From positions 62,001 to 126,000 of the forward strand of contig NW_005178429.1 in assembly GCF_000341285.1 (NCBI RefSeq): a stretch of DNA of 64,000 bases, given 5' to 3'. The notes under the pieces were generated by a model. It searched no databases, had not been told where the DNA came from, and saw nothing but the letters and a program-made list of their open reading frames with translations. Position 1 is the first letter of the stretch; each line of letters begins with the position of its first letter. The stretch comes from Galdieria sulphuraria (taxonomy: Eukaryota; Rhodophyta; Bangiophyceae; Galdieriales; Galdieriaceae). Positions 9,449 through 19,798 of the stretch are shown here, piece after piece. A program made the position numbers and the translations under genes.

Positions 9449-11782
9449 CTAGTCCGATTCGACTTCCATATCTGTCTCCAAACAAGTTCTCCAAGGCCAA
9501 GGAGGAAGTAGAAAAGTGGACCTTAATATGAAGAAAACTGCTGCATCTCCTAAAATATAGTACAAGCGACCTTTGTTAAGAGGTTGTGGAAGATTATTTT
9601 CACCTAATATAAAGGCAAAGAGACAGCTACCAACCAAAGGACCAGCAGCAAATCCCACACTTTGTAAGCCTTGAGCATATCCTAGAGCTTCACCCAAACG
9701 TTCCGGTGGTGCAGCATTTTTTACAAGCAAAGGAAGTGCAGTATGACAACATTGCCCACAAAACGACGTCATAACATTGCCAACAACGAGTAGTATCCAA
9801 GTAAGACGATTCGATCGAGTTAAGCCTAGAGTAGCAACATATGCAGGAGTTGGATAGAATACCAATCCTATCAACAGTCCCAGCCTCATCGTATTTAGTA
9901 CTCCTATCTTTGCAGCGATATACTGAAAAAATACAACTGCTGAAAAGATACACGATATGCCTCCCATGGTTTGAACAACTCCCAAATCTGCTGTTGAAAA
10001 CTGTACACCTCCAAGTGAAGAGTCGTTGACTGCCCAAAGTGCTAACACTTCGTCCATCGCATTAAGTGTAAAGGATACGGACAAGGCAATTCTTAAAACC
10101 ACAGAAAATGTTGCATTACTAAAGAACAGATGAGTTATCAAGGCTCGAAGAGTTAACTCTGATATCTTCTCATCAAGTCTTGTATCCCAAACTGTCTCTT
10201 TAACTTTTGGACTCTCTTCTCGGATATCGCTCCAGTTTCTTCCGTTGTTGTTTGCGCTGGGTCTGTCTTTGTTTCGACGCCAATCTGATCTTCTCGATAC
10301 TTTATCCTTCATGGTTGACATAGCCATAATGGCAGCGAAACCACTCATATCTGAAACTGCACTAGTTGATGGGCTATTCAAAAACAAGTAATGTCTTGGA
10401 TTTTTCTTTCGGTAATTAGTACGCGATGGTGCCGCAGAATAGTCAGCTCTATTTAAGTTTGCAGCTGATGGTCTACAAGGAGAACGAAAAGGAGGAACTA
10501 GAGTAGTTTGTTCGTTTTGTTCTTCAATAAAAGGATAATAATTTTCAAGAGGTCTCTCTCTTGAAAACGCACTCCTTATCTCCAAAGCAGATCCACGTTT
10601 CAACCTTTGTGAGGCAAAAGTTCCCTGCGAATTCTCTCTCATCACATCGTGTGCCGGTTCCCGAATGAAGAAGCCCTCCCTTAGATCATAAGAGTTTGAC
10701 AGATATACAGAAGAGTCAAAGTCTGTGTTCTTTTGATATTCCAAGACAATGCCATCGTCATGTTCATGTGATTGTTGATGATACGATGCTTCATGCAAAA
10801 CCTCACTGGTACGAGATGCTGTTTCTCCTAAAGAAGAATACGTTTCATCCCCAAAATGGATTTCAGGGGAATTTGAAAAAGTATCATAAATGTGAATAGG
10901 AACAGACACTGTTGCTCTTTGTTCATTTTCTTCATTACTAAGAGGAAGAAGATTAGAATCTGCATTTCTATCGCTTGCTTCTTTGAATGGTTTACTTTCA
11001 GGTAACAGAAATAGAGAAAGGAGATACGAACAAGCTGCAAAGGTTCCAACAGTCATACAAGGTAATGCATAAGGATATCTCGCGAAAAAGGAATCTCGTC
11101 CAAAAATAGAGGAATACTGAATAGCCGGTCTAGATAAATAACCACCAACCAGAGGTCCCATCACAACTCCAAAACCAAACGTCATTCCTATCATGCCAAA
11201 CGCTGCTGATTCGTTGGTAGAATCTGTTATATCTGACAAGTAAGTTTTCGATACAGTCACATTGCTATTACATTATCAGTAACTTCTGACTTTGGTTTGG
11301 AACAACGTTGACTTACCCTGTTAACATTCCATGCAGAAAACGAATAGAAATGGCTTGTGCATAAGTATGAGAGAGCCCAAAAAGAAACAAAAAAAACGAA
11401 TTAGTAAATAAGCCACACAAAATGACTGGACGTCTTCCTATTTTATCACATATGCGTCCCCAAACGGGTGATCCAAATATAGAGCCACAAGCGAAACAAG
11501 AAGCAATCAGCCCACAATAGTAACCTGTCTTATAAGAAGAACTAGGTGGAATATTCAGCATTTCTTGGACCATGAAAGGAGCAAAAGGTATAACAACTAG
11601 CAATATCCATAAGTAAAACCTTAAAAAATGTGTAGGCACATACTTGTAACACTCAACGCATCGGGTAATGAGGCCAAACTTAGCAAAACCCTATGAAAGA
11701 CAGTGTTGGTCCTGTTTACAACAAATTACGCGATTACTTACAATTGTTTTAGAGGCAAAGGTGTGGCTATTTGTTGCTTCAT
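9449..11782 (-). CDS. MFS transporter with a long central loop (ZIF1/YCR023C type)
   Basis: Four exons: 11782-11742, 11690-11644, 11596-11317 and 11264-9449, with introns of 51, 47 and 52 nt, give about 727 aa. Exons 1-3 make the first helices: PLKQLVLLSLASLPDALSV, then IVIPFAPFMVQEM and the MFS loop signature GRICDKIGRRPVILCG. The second half begins about residue 497 and ends with two glycine-rich helices. Between helices 6 and 7 lies a hydrophilic, Ser/Arg-rich insert of about 280 residues. This makes the protein much longer than the ~450 aa of plant zinc-induced-facilitator transporters. Family members are vacuolar or plasma-membrane exporters; the substrate cannot be read from sequence. 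UBA3 converges on it with a 286-bp gap. Confidence 0.88.
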
Positions 11783-12073
11783 GTCGTCGCTATTCAGTCG
11801 ATAGCTACTCGTACCTAATGTTTCTATTATTCGAAGCAACGAAATGGGCCATGAAATCGCTGGAAGTTTCCCTCAAAGGAGCAGTGCGGGAATCTCGAAG
11901 ATTCTAAAAGATGTCTACAAAGTCTTTTCCAAATGAGAAATGATCCAACCTTGCCAAGATTGAATGTTCAAGATTTAGGAAAATCTTATCTAAAATAAAC
12001 TTTTTTTTCCAATGAGTTGCTTCTTCGTCACAAATTGTTTAAAAATTGCTTCCTCTTCCTTCCCCCACATTTG

Positions 12074-12083
12074 CTGGCGCCAT
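12074..12083. promoter_or_regulatory. GGCGCC element upstream of CHMP1
   Basis: CTGGCGCCAT stands 37 bp upstream of the CHMP1 ATG. It has the GGCGC core also seen upstream of several other genes here but lacks the T-run of a full E2F site. Functional relevance is uncertain. Confidence 0.2.
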
Positions 12084-12120
12084 AAAATTTTTGTTTTGCA
12101 TCGAGGGTCGATTGGCAAAT

Positions 12121-12936
12121 ATGCCGTTGTTTAGCAAGAAAACCTTTGAAGACTATATTGTTGACTTGAAACTCAATGGGAAACAACTTGAAAGACAGGC
12201 AAAGCGTTGTGAAAGACAACAGGTATATACAAGTTTTTTCTCGTGGTTTACATTCCACTCCAACTTTGCAATTAGAAACAAGAACAACTTAAGCTTAAGA
12301 AAGCCATAGAACAACACAACTCTGAAGGTGCTCGAATATTTGCCCAAAACGGTTCGATACAATTTACTTTACTGGTACTGTTGAAATGGATTGGTATTTT
12401 TAGCCATAAGAAAAAAGAACGAAAGAATTAACTTTTTAAAATTGGCTGCAAGGCTGGACGCTGTCGCTGGAAAGTTACAGTCAGCTAATACTGTTCAAAC
12501 TATAAGCAGAGACTTTGGTTATCTTGTGAAGGCAATTGACAGTGCCATGTCGAGTATGGATCTTGTAAAAGTGAGTCAAGTGATGAGCAAATTTGAATAT
12601 CAGTTCGAAGATTTAGACGTACGAGGTGAGACATTATAATAGAGAGGTTATCTTATTAACTAATTTTTGAAACAGGGGAAGTTTTGGACTCTTCCATGGC
12701 TTCTACAGTGGCAACAGCTGCACCAGAGGACCAAGTGCAAGCTCTCATTCAACAAACAGCAGATGAGTACAATCTTGAGGTATTTATAATTGTTTGTTGG
12801 ATAATATAAGTGACTGATTTGAACTTAGTTGGATGATGCCATGACTGGAGTCCCTGTTCGTAATAGAACCGCAACATCAACCAAGTCAGAAGAAAATAGC
12901 CTCGAATATCGATTCAACAACTTGAAAGCGCCCTAA
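12121..12936 (+). CDS. CHMP1: ESCRT-III subunit CHMP1 (DID2)
   Basis: Five exons: 12121-12222, 12276-12351, 12404-12625, 12676-12779 and 12829-12936, with introns of 49-53 nt, give about 203 aa. The spliced protein follows the Snf7/Vps24 fold: basic helix 1-2 (LNGKQLERQAKRCERQQ), NAIRKKNERINFLKLAARL, and SMDLVKVSQVMSKFE. A C-terminal MIM1-type helix (LEYRFNNLKAP) would bind MIT domains of VPS4. CHMP1 acts late in ESCRT-III assembly at endosomes and in abscission. Confidence 0.95.
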
Positions 12937-13011
12937 GTCAAAGTCTTGAATTTCCTGATAAGATATTTTGGCAGTCTCTTTGTAGATAGGATGGGAATGG
13001 TTGTGGATGAA

Positions 13012-14339
13012 TCATTCCAAGTTCTTTAGTAAACGAAATAAAGAAGCTGCTTCCCTTATCCTACTAAATTCAATACAGAATGCCTGTACTTCAATGAACA
13101 AATCCTGAACATTCACTATTTTGTTCTTAATAAGACTCTGCAGGAACACACAAACAAGTCTAACAAGTCTGTTTTGTGTATACTTATCTCGAATATTTTC
13201 ACATGAATGTATACAGTTGGATATATACATCTGAATGAATTCGGGAGGAAGCTCTACCGCGGTAGTCAATCTATTTACTACTTCCATGGAATGAAGACTC
13301 ATATCCATGTTTACAAGAGCTGAAAAATACTCCGAAATCTTGTTACTAGAAACAAATTTAAGTAAAACTTCGATTGCCACAACAGGATTGTTCTCAACCA
13401 ACTCGGGCAACTTGGCGGGAGTTAGACCACAGCGATGAAGAAGCCTAGGATTCTCGATAAGAGAAATCAACATTTGCTGTTGCTGAGGTTGCAAGGGTCC
13501 CTTTGAAGCTTTGTTAATTAAATCTTTCAAGACCTCCACCTGAGGAAGCTTCTCACACATTGTTCTATCCCAAACAACTTCGTGAATCGTTTCTGGATCA
13601 ATCAACATCAGTTCGTCATTTCCAAGAGGCAAAAGTGGTGGTGCAGGTCTAACAAATACAGGGTCCAAATCGTGAACGGTAACATCTTCTCCCAAGTGTT
13701 CTAAGAATTCTTCTTCGATACTATCCAAGCTTGGGATTGGACTACCAGCCAAGCTCGTTACAGGGTCCAAAATAATCCCAGAAATGCAAGCCAACTCAGT
13801 TGGTTTTTGCTTCAGTTTCCAACTATTCCAAAGTTCTAATAGTTGAGACTTTTCCGATTCAAAATCTTCGCTTTCGATTATTTTACACTGTTGCTTCAAA
13901 AACTCAGCGTTATCCTTGGAAGACTTGCAAGAAAGTTCTTCTCTTCTTTTCTTATCCTAATAAACGTTAAGTACTCTACTTGTGTTTTTCTTCTGATAGT
14001 CTAGAATACCTTGAGCAACCACACGATTGTTAGTTGTTCCTCAGGTGGGGTGCTTTCTCTTTCAAGTAATTCAAGTAGAACCAACGCAGGAGCCGTCAGT
14101 TTTGTCTCTATTTCAACTTGAGCTAGCGAGAATATAAGGAATAAACAAGTGATTCTGTGTTCAAGAGAATCCAGCAGGCCATCTCTTCCAAGTGCGGTCA
14201 AACACGTTAAAGCCTTGAGTTCCTTCTTTTCTTGACACAAACATTCTTCCAAGTCCTTTTTCAGTTGTTTCCAAGGTTTATCTACTGTAAATAAGATATG
14301 AACAATAGTTGCAACAAGTTGTTTTGTTGATGGTTTCAT
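13012..14339 (-). CDS. CNOT11: CCR4-NOT complex subunit 11
   Basis: Two exons: 14339-14010 and 13956-13012, with a 53-nt intron, give about 424 aa. The C-terminal half is strikingly conserved with animal CNOT11: [72 protein letters not shown] and [16 protein letters not shown]. An [14 protein letters not shown] box precedes it. CNOT11 binds CNOT10 and the NOT1 N-terminus in the cytoplasmic deadenylase complex. Its C-terminal domain is an antagonist-sensitive docking surface. Confidence 0.96.
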
Positions 14340-14682
14340 AGAAAATCAAAAATTCCAAGAGAGACTAATGACATTTCTATGATAACACTGGAAAGGGAAA
14401 TTCTCAAACTCAACTAGAAAGACTCTCCTTATAGAACCAGGAATCAAATTTCAACTTTATCAATAAACACTTTCAAAAGAAACAAGTATAGAAACATCAA
14501 CCATTTCAAAATATTTCATGGTGTCACTTCACTCAGTATGACAAAGCTGTTCATACCAATAATGACCATAACAGCAAGGAAAACTGACAACTTAATTGAT
14601 CGAATGAAAAACCCATTACGTGGATATTAAGTATTCCATTTCCTCATCTTTGTCCACAAACTATGAGCCGCAATATTTCCAA
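14340..14682. other. Intergenic region, CNOT11 promoter and IDH 3' flank
   Basis: AT-rich spacer between tandem minus-strand genes. No reading frame, RNA gene or repeat stands out. Confidence 0.4.
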
Positions 14683-15977
14683 TCAATTAAGATTGTCGAT
14701 AACAGCTTGAGTAAAATCAGTGGTGCTTGCATTACCCCCAATATCAGCAGTATGATTCTTTGAATTCTTCAAGGCTTCTAGAACAGCAAATTCAATTCGA
14801 TTGGCATAACTCGAAAGTTGCAAATATCTCAACATCATTACTCCAGATAAAATAACACCGGTAGGATTGGCAATATTCTGTCCTCCAATATTACGTCCAG
14901 AATGTCGCGCACCTTGTTCAAATACTGCCATATGCTCTCCAATGTTTGCACCAGGAAACAAACCTGGTCCTCCTAAAATACCAGCCACAATGTTACCCAC
15001 AATATTTCCATAAAGATTAGGAAGAACCATAACATCAAATTGTTCGGGGCGACTCACTAACTGCATACAAGTGTTGTCCACAATCATAGAATCAAATTGA
15101 ATAAAAGGATATTTCGAAGCAACTCTTCTACAGCACTCTAAAAATAGTCCATCTGCCATTTTCATTATATTGGCTTTGTGTACACAAGTTACCTTCTTTC
15201 GACCATTTTTAGTAGCATACTGAAAAGCATATTCGGCAATTCGCATGGAAGCTCTTTCACTAATGACCTTTAAATTTTCTACAACTCCAGGAATAGTTTC
15301 ATGCTCTAAACCAGAATATTCCCCTTCTGTATTTTCACGAATCAATACAATATCCACATCATTGTAACGAGACTTCACTCCTGGAATATTGAAGCAATGG
15401 ACAACGTTTGCAAATAAATCGTTGCCTCTTCTAACACTTATATTGAAAGAATCCTTTGTTGACAAGGGATTAGTTGGAAAAGGTCCTTTGATTGCCACTC
15501 TGTTCTTTCTCAGTGAAAACTGAACGTCCTCAGGTACACCTTCTTCGGGATTAGTAACTTCAAGAACTTCAAACTTGACAGGCACACCGGCAGCATGAAA
15601 TATGTTCATCAAGGAAGAGGAGGTTTCCTTTCCTATGGTTGTTCCAGGAAGAACAGTAACCGTATGTAAGGAAGTCACTTGACCACCCAATGGAAAAGGA
15701 TCCGTTCCAATGTGATCTGCTTCCAAGAAACTCGAGTATTTCAAGCTAGTACTTACCATAGGCTCTCTTTCTGTTGAATAGAAACCTTTCTGATTAGCAA
15801 GTGACTACAAAAATAATAAATGAGAAAAATACAACAGGATTCATCTGAGCCTCATACCCAGTTACGAGAATTGTGCCCAGAAAAGGTGAAAAGATATCTT
15901 GATGCGTTCCACAAAGACTTTGAAAACTTTGAAACAGTTGCAACAGACATAACGACGGAGGAAGCAGACAAAAGCAT
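14683..15977 (-). CDS. NAD-dependent isocitrate dehydrogenase subunit, mitochondrial
   Basis: Two exons: 15977-15858 and 15804-14683, with a 53-nt intron, give about 413 aa. Exon 1 encodes a basic, Ser-rich presequence (MLLSASSVVMSV..., SRYLFTFSGHNSR) that continues into exon 2 (GFYSTEREP), as expected for mitochondrial import. The enzyme core has VLPGTTIGKE, RENTEGEYSGLEHETIPGVV, NIMKMADGLF, VDNTCMQLV and NLYGNIVGNIVAGILGGPGL. The usual GDGIG dinucleotide loop reads GTTIG, and the conserved substrate residues are partly altered. This fits a regulatory (IDH1/gamma-like) rather than catalytic subunit. It belongs to the TCA cycle. Confidence 0.9.
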
Positions 15978-16297
15978 TTTCGTCACGAGTGGCACCCAAT
16001 GATTCGAGAAGAGTGGATTACGTACTATTGGTATAGCACATTCAGGGTATACTAGTCTCTAAGTATCATTTCCAGTTCTGTTCTTCAACCCAACTTTGAT
16101 GCAAGTTACTTCACAAAACTATTCTCATATCTAAAATACACAAACGCTGATGATGATTATTATATACAGAATGAAACAAGGACAACAGCCTTTGATTGGC
16201 TTCTCATTTGCAACGTGGAATTTTTTTACATTTTGGCTTGGCGTGGTTTGAAATGTTGGCGCGCACGAACCAACGCTAATGAAAGCTGCAGTGACTT
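15978..16297. other. Divergent promoter region, IDH and apyrase
   Basis: 320-bp space between two divergent start codons. It contains TTGGCGCGC at 16256-16264, 33 bp before the apyrase ATG, a GC-rich core resembling the element at the DCAF7 start. Nothing else stands out. Confidence 0.4.
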
Positions 16298-17785
16298 ATG
16301 ACTGATAGACCTTTTAGGTTTAATAGACGAGCAAGTTTACGGGGACGTTCACAGACACTTGGTTCTAGTGACCATCTTACAGGAAACGGCATCAACTCCC
16401 GCTCCTCTTCAAGAAACTCATCTTATCAAAACTTCTTTCCGCCAGAAGATATGAACGACTTGGAGGCAGGACGCTCCTCTTCTTTCATTCAGAATGGAAA
16501 TGGTACAGAATACGAACAGACTTATTCCTCCAAGTTCGGGCTGAAGCGCTTTCAACCCAAGTTAGGGTTCTTGTGGTGCTGGTTATTCCTCAGAAGGACT
16601 TCAAGTGCACTTTCCAATTGGAGTGTTTTTGTTTTCTTAAGAAATGTCAGAGTCATCCGTATAGCCATTGCAACTCTTGCTTGCTTGGTTGGATTTTTGT
16701 TCATCTTTTCTTTTGGGATCCAGCTGGAGTTCCGTAAGGAAAAGAATGGCGTCTATTTTCAATTGGAATGGCGGGATCTCAACGAGAACTTGGAAGATTC
16801 TCTAGGACCATGGATTTTCGGGGTTGTTGCGGATCTTGACAAAAATTCAAGAGTGTCTAAAACCGAATCTAACCAAACTGATGTTTGGAAAAGTTATTTC
16901 AAAAGGGGAAAACTTACTCGAATGGAAGAGTCTAGTTATGTAGTGGACTGGTTGGATCGTGCCGAAGGTGTTGAGATACTCACCAAGATCAGTGAGGACG
17001 GAAGAGGAATGGAGCTTTCGGATCTATGCCGCTTTCAGAACAGAACATTAGCACCTGATGATCGCACCGGAATTATTTATGAGATAGTCAATCCACTTGG
17101 CGGAATCAATGGAATTACGGGTGCTCCTTATGCTGCCACTCGATATGTCTTGCCCGATGGAAATGGAAACGAGGTAAAAGGTTTTAAAGGTGAATGGATG
17201 ACAGTAAAGGATGGCTTTCTTTATGTTGGAAGTCATGGAAGGGAACGAACAGATGCTAAAAATGGTACCCATATCGAGTCTTATAACCCTATGTGGATAA
17301 AGAGAATTGATTCGAGAGGCAATATTGAACATATAGATTGGTCAGAAAATTACAATGCTGTAAGGAAAGCGGTTGGAGCCAGTTTTCCAGGATATTTGGA
17401 GAATGAAGCTGTACTTTGGAGTAGTCGAAGACGGAGTTGGATATTTCTTCCACGTCGATGGTCATTAGAACCATATGATGACGAAAAGAATGAGTTCAGA
17501 GGTTGGAATAAGGTCATTGTTTGTGATGAAAGTTTTTCTAATATTCGAATGGTAAACTTGGATATGGAACTTGAAGAAGAGAAGGGCTTTTCTAGTGCCA
17601 GATTTGTTCCGGGGTCCAAGGAAACGTTGATTTGTGCACTTCGAACGATAGAGCATGAGGAAAAGAAAGCTTATGCAACATATATGACCATCTTTTCTAT
17701 TGAGTCTGGAAATGTCGTTCTACCAGATACTTTGATTGGTAACCAAAAATATGAAGGTATAGAATTTTTGGCAGAAAGTCTGTGA
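16298..17785 (+). CDS. CANT1-type calcium-activated nucleotidase (apyrase), type II membrane protein
   Basis: Intronless, 495 aa. The N-terminal ~110 residues are cytosolic-like and rich in Ser and Arg. One transmembrane segment follows (around IAIATLACLVGFLFIFSFGI), then the lumenal or extracellular catalytic domain. The five-bladed propeller motifs of CANT1 are clear: GRGMELSDLCRF, DDRTGIIYEI, GFKGEWMTVKDGFLYVG, GYLENEAVLW, IFLPRRWSLEPYDD, GFSSARFVPG and NQKYEGIEFL. The enzyme hydrolyses UDP and GDP in a Ca2+-dependent way in the ER/Golgi, which supports protein glycosylation. Confidence 0.93.
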   Translation: MTDRPFRFNRRASLRGRSQTLGSSDHLTGNGINSRSSSRNSSYQNFFPPEDMNDLEAGRSSSFIQNGNGTEYEQTYSSKFGLKRFQPKLGFLWCWLFLRRTSSALSNWSVFVFLRNVRVIRIAIATLACLVGFLFIFSFGIQLEFRKEKNGVYFQLEWRDLNENLEDSLGPWIFGVVADLDKNSRVSKTESNQTDVWKSYFKRGKLTRMEESSYVVDWLDRAEGVEILTKISEDGRGMELSDLCRFQNRTLAPDDRTGIIYEIVNPLGGINGITGAPYAATRYVLPDGNGNEVKGFKGEWMTVKDGFLYVGSHGRERTDAKNGTHIESYNPMWIKRIDSRGNIEHIDWSENYNAVRKAVGASFPGYLENEAVLWSSRRRSWIFLPRRWSLEPYDDEKNEFRGWNKVIVCDESFSNIRMVNLDMELEEEKGFSSARFVPGSKETLICALRTIEHEEKKAYATYMTIFSIESGNVVLPDTLIGNQKYEGIEFLAESL

Positions 17786-18089
17786 AATGTTTCTTGTAAG
17801 GATAAGTTTGTGATATTGAATATCTTTTTATACAAGAAGAACGAATCAACATTTACTACACACTCAACATGTTGTAATCAGAAGCAGTTGGGATGAGAAA
17901 TATTCTATGCAACCTTTTCAAGTATATTTCAGTTCACAGAAAGCGCATATTCGAGTGTAAACACAAATGATAATAAAGTATCCAATAACAGTTTATTTTT
18001 ACAATGCAAAACAAATAAATGCAAATAAAAAGACAACGTAAGAATATCCAGTTGAAACTTATTGACTCCCTTCTTATCTCCAAATAGAA
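17786..18089. other. Convergent 3' flanks
   Basis: AT-rich spacer between the stops of the apyrase (plus) and RING (minus) genes. It contains AATAAA-like signals suited to polyadenylation on both strands. I see no gene. Confidence 0.4.
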
Positions 18090-18830
18090 TCAGCGTCCAA
18101 TTATTGTTTGTGACGAACTGTTCTTGTGAACTAGTTTACTCCAGAATCGTTTAAAAACATTCTTTTTCGATCGACGTGGTGGCTCCAAAGCTCTCCTTGT
18201 ATGTTCTCTATTATACAGTGCTCTTGAGCTATTACTTGTGTTGCCAGTATTACGAACACTTTCATGACTTTGTGTGCGACTAACGTGAAATGGTTCACTC
18301 ACTTCATGAAACACAAGTTTCAGAAATGAGGAAAACTGCAGAAACCCACGTTTGATATGTCTTCCTGGTTGTAAAAATAAAAGTCGAGTAGTTCTTCGAA
18401 TTCCATCCGAGAAGTGGAGTCTCATAATCTCATGTGTTGGCCTATTTTCTTCGGTTTCTGTTGTTATCAACTGCCTCCTGTTCGACTGTTTCGAAACTGG
18501 TTGACTCTGAAAGTCAAACTGTGGCAATAAAGTACGACATATGGGACAATGTTGGTGATTAAGTAGCCATTGCACAATACAATCACTATGAAAGAGATGT
18601 GAACAAGGCAACTCCAAAGCTCCATCTCCAGGAACTATCAACTCAAAACATATGGCACAAGCAAAATCCTCCTCCGAGTCTTCCATCAAAGTGGCTTTCT
18701 TCTTGGTGTCTTCCTTCAACTCAAACACAGTAATTTGTTCTTCATCAACTGTTTGACCAGTGTCTACTTTATACTGTGAGCTGTTGCAAGTGATTGAATC
18801 TACGTAACAACAACTGCTGGTGGTTGTCAT
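18090..18830 (-). CDS. RING-H2 finger protein, probable E3 ubiquitin ligase
   Basis: Intronless, 246 aa. An acidic N-terminal region precedes a complete RING-H2 domain at about residues 57-103: CAICFEL, then LPCSHLFHSDCIVQWLL, then CPICRTLL (C-x2-C, C-x-H-x2-H-x2-C, C-x2-C). The C-terminal ~140 residues are basic and disordered (many Arg, Ser, Asn) and end IIGR. No transmembrane helix is visible. Substrate and process are unknown. The start is 35 bp from the divergent CBP3-like start. Confidence 0.85.
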   Translation of the reverse strand: MTTTSSCCYVDSITCNSSQYKVDTGQTVDEEQITVFELKEDTKKKATLMEDSEEDFACAICFELIVPGDGALELPCSHLFHSDCIVQWLLNHQHCPICRTLLPQFDFQSQPVSKQSNRRQLITTETEENRPTHEIMRLHFSDGIRRTTRLLFLQPGRHIKRGFLQFSSFLKLVFHEVSEPFHVSRTQSHESVRNTGNTSNSSRALYNREHTRRALEPPRRSKKNVFKRFWSKLVHKNSSSQTIIGR

Positions 18831-18865
18831 TTAGAAAATTGTTCCAGTCCACATGAGACGAATGG

Positions 18866-19762
18866 ATGTCAGGTTTTCAAGTTAACAAAATGAACAACAT
18901 ACTTTTCGGTTGCAACCTTTCAATATTTTTGAAACAACGTGCACATTTTTGTACTTCTTCAAGTTCTTTAGGTAGTTTTCGTGCCAAGTTAAAGCAAGTC
19001 TGGCCCAAATTATTTGAAACTACGTTGCCTACTTCGAAACAATACACGCTCTTGAAACTTTTAGGATTCTATTCCAAAGAGAGTCAGAGTATGGCAGCTG
19101 GTGCAAGGTTGTATACGGATTGTATTAAACGGACGGATGATGAACAACTTGGTCTCTTGAAAGCACTGGAGTTGAATCGAAAATTTTTACCTCGTTTTCA
19201 AGCAACAGCTCTGCATTTTTGGCTCGCTTTGTGTAGACTAAGAGCTGTTGGACAACCTTTGGACGGCAAGACTCGCTTAGAGTTGCCAGTCGGTGACCAA
19301 GTTATTTCATCTAACAAGACTGTGTTTAGCGAACAGCGCTCCAAGTTGTGTCGTGAGTGCTCACTATTATCGAATGGTGCATATGATCGGTTTTGGCGTG
19401 AAATGGCTCGACGTTTGTATGAAGAGGAAGGACTCAATTCTCGTCAAGTTTCGAAGTATAGCACTGAACTGGAAAAGATATTTTATGGTTCGCTTTTATT
19501 GTTAGATGAGAGTGCTCGACATGCGATGGAAGGCGACCAAGGAGCTTCTTTAAGGGAAGCCATTGACAAGGATTGGCGTTCTTTGGCAGTGGATGGACCT
19601 CGAAAGTTGGCTTTAGAACAATATATTAGGAGTTGTTTAAAAGAGTTGCAACGAGTTCCTGATGATGCAGTTTTACAAGGTACTATCTGGTTGAGAGTTG
19701 TTATGCCAAACAAAATGGATATGGCAATAGGTTTACAGAATCTTTTGAAAGAAAGGAAATAA
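18866..19762 (+). CDS. Ubiquinol-cytochrome c chaperone, CBP3/UQCC1-like
   Basis: Intronless, 298 aa. The basic N-terminus (FLKQRAHFCTSSSS) looks like a mitochondrial presequence. The core contains LLKLLGFYSKESQSMAAGA and LPRFQATALHFWLALCRLRA, which resemble the conserved LHxWMxxxRL segment of CBP3/UQCC1. These proteins bind newly made cytochrome b for complex III assembly. The match is to motifs only, so the name is moderately secure. PurL starts 36 bp downstream on the same strand. Confidence 0.7.
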   Translation: MSGFQVNKMNNILFGCNLSIFLKQRAHFCTSSSSLGSFRAKLKQVWPKLFETTLPTSKQYTLLKLLGFYSKESQSMAAGARLYTDCIKRTDDEQLGLLKALELNRKFLPRFQATALHFWLALCRLRAVGQPLDGKTRLELPVGDQVISSNKTVFSEQRSKLCRECSLLSNGAYDRFWREMARRLYEEEGLNSRQVSKYSTELEKIFYGSLLLLDESARHAMEGDQGASLREAIDKDWRSLAVDGPRKLALEQYIRSCLKELQRVPDDAVLQGTIWLRVVMPNKMDMAIGLQNLLKERK

Positions 19763-19798
19763 AAGTCGATATTGTCAAAAAAAATCAGAAGAGTTTGG

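Noticed and set aside
15714-15759. Apparent intron GTAAGTACTAG... near the start of IDH exon 2
   Set aside because: The frame reads through without a stop, and removing the segment breaks the downstream IDH frame.
15820-16002. 60-codon plus-strand frame
   Set aside because: It is antisense to IDH exon 1, which encodes a good mitochondrial presequence.
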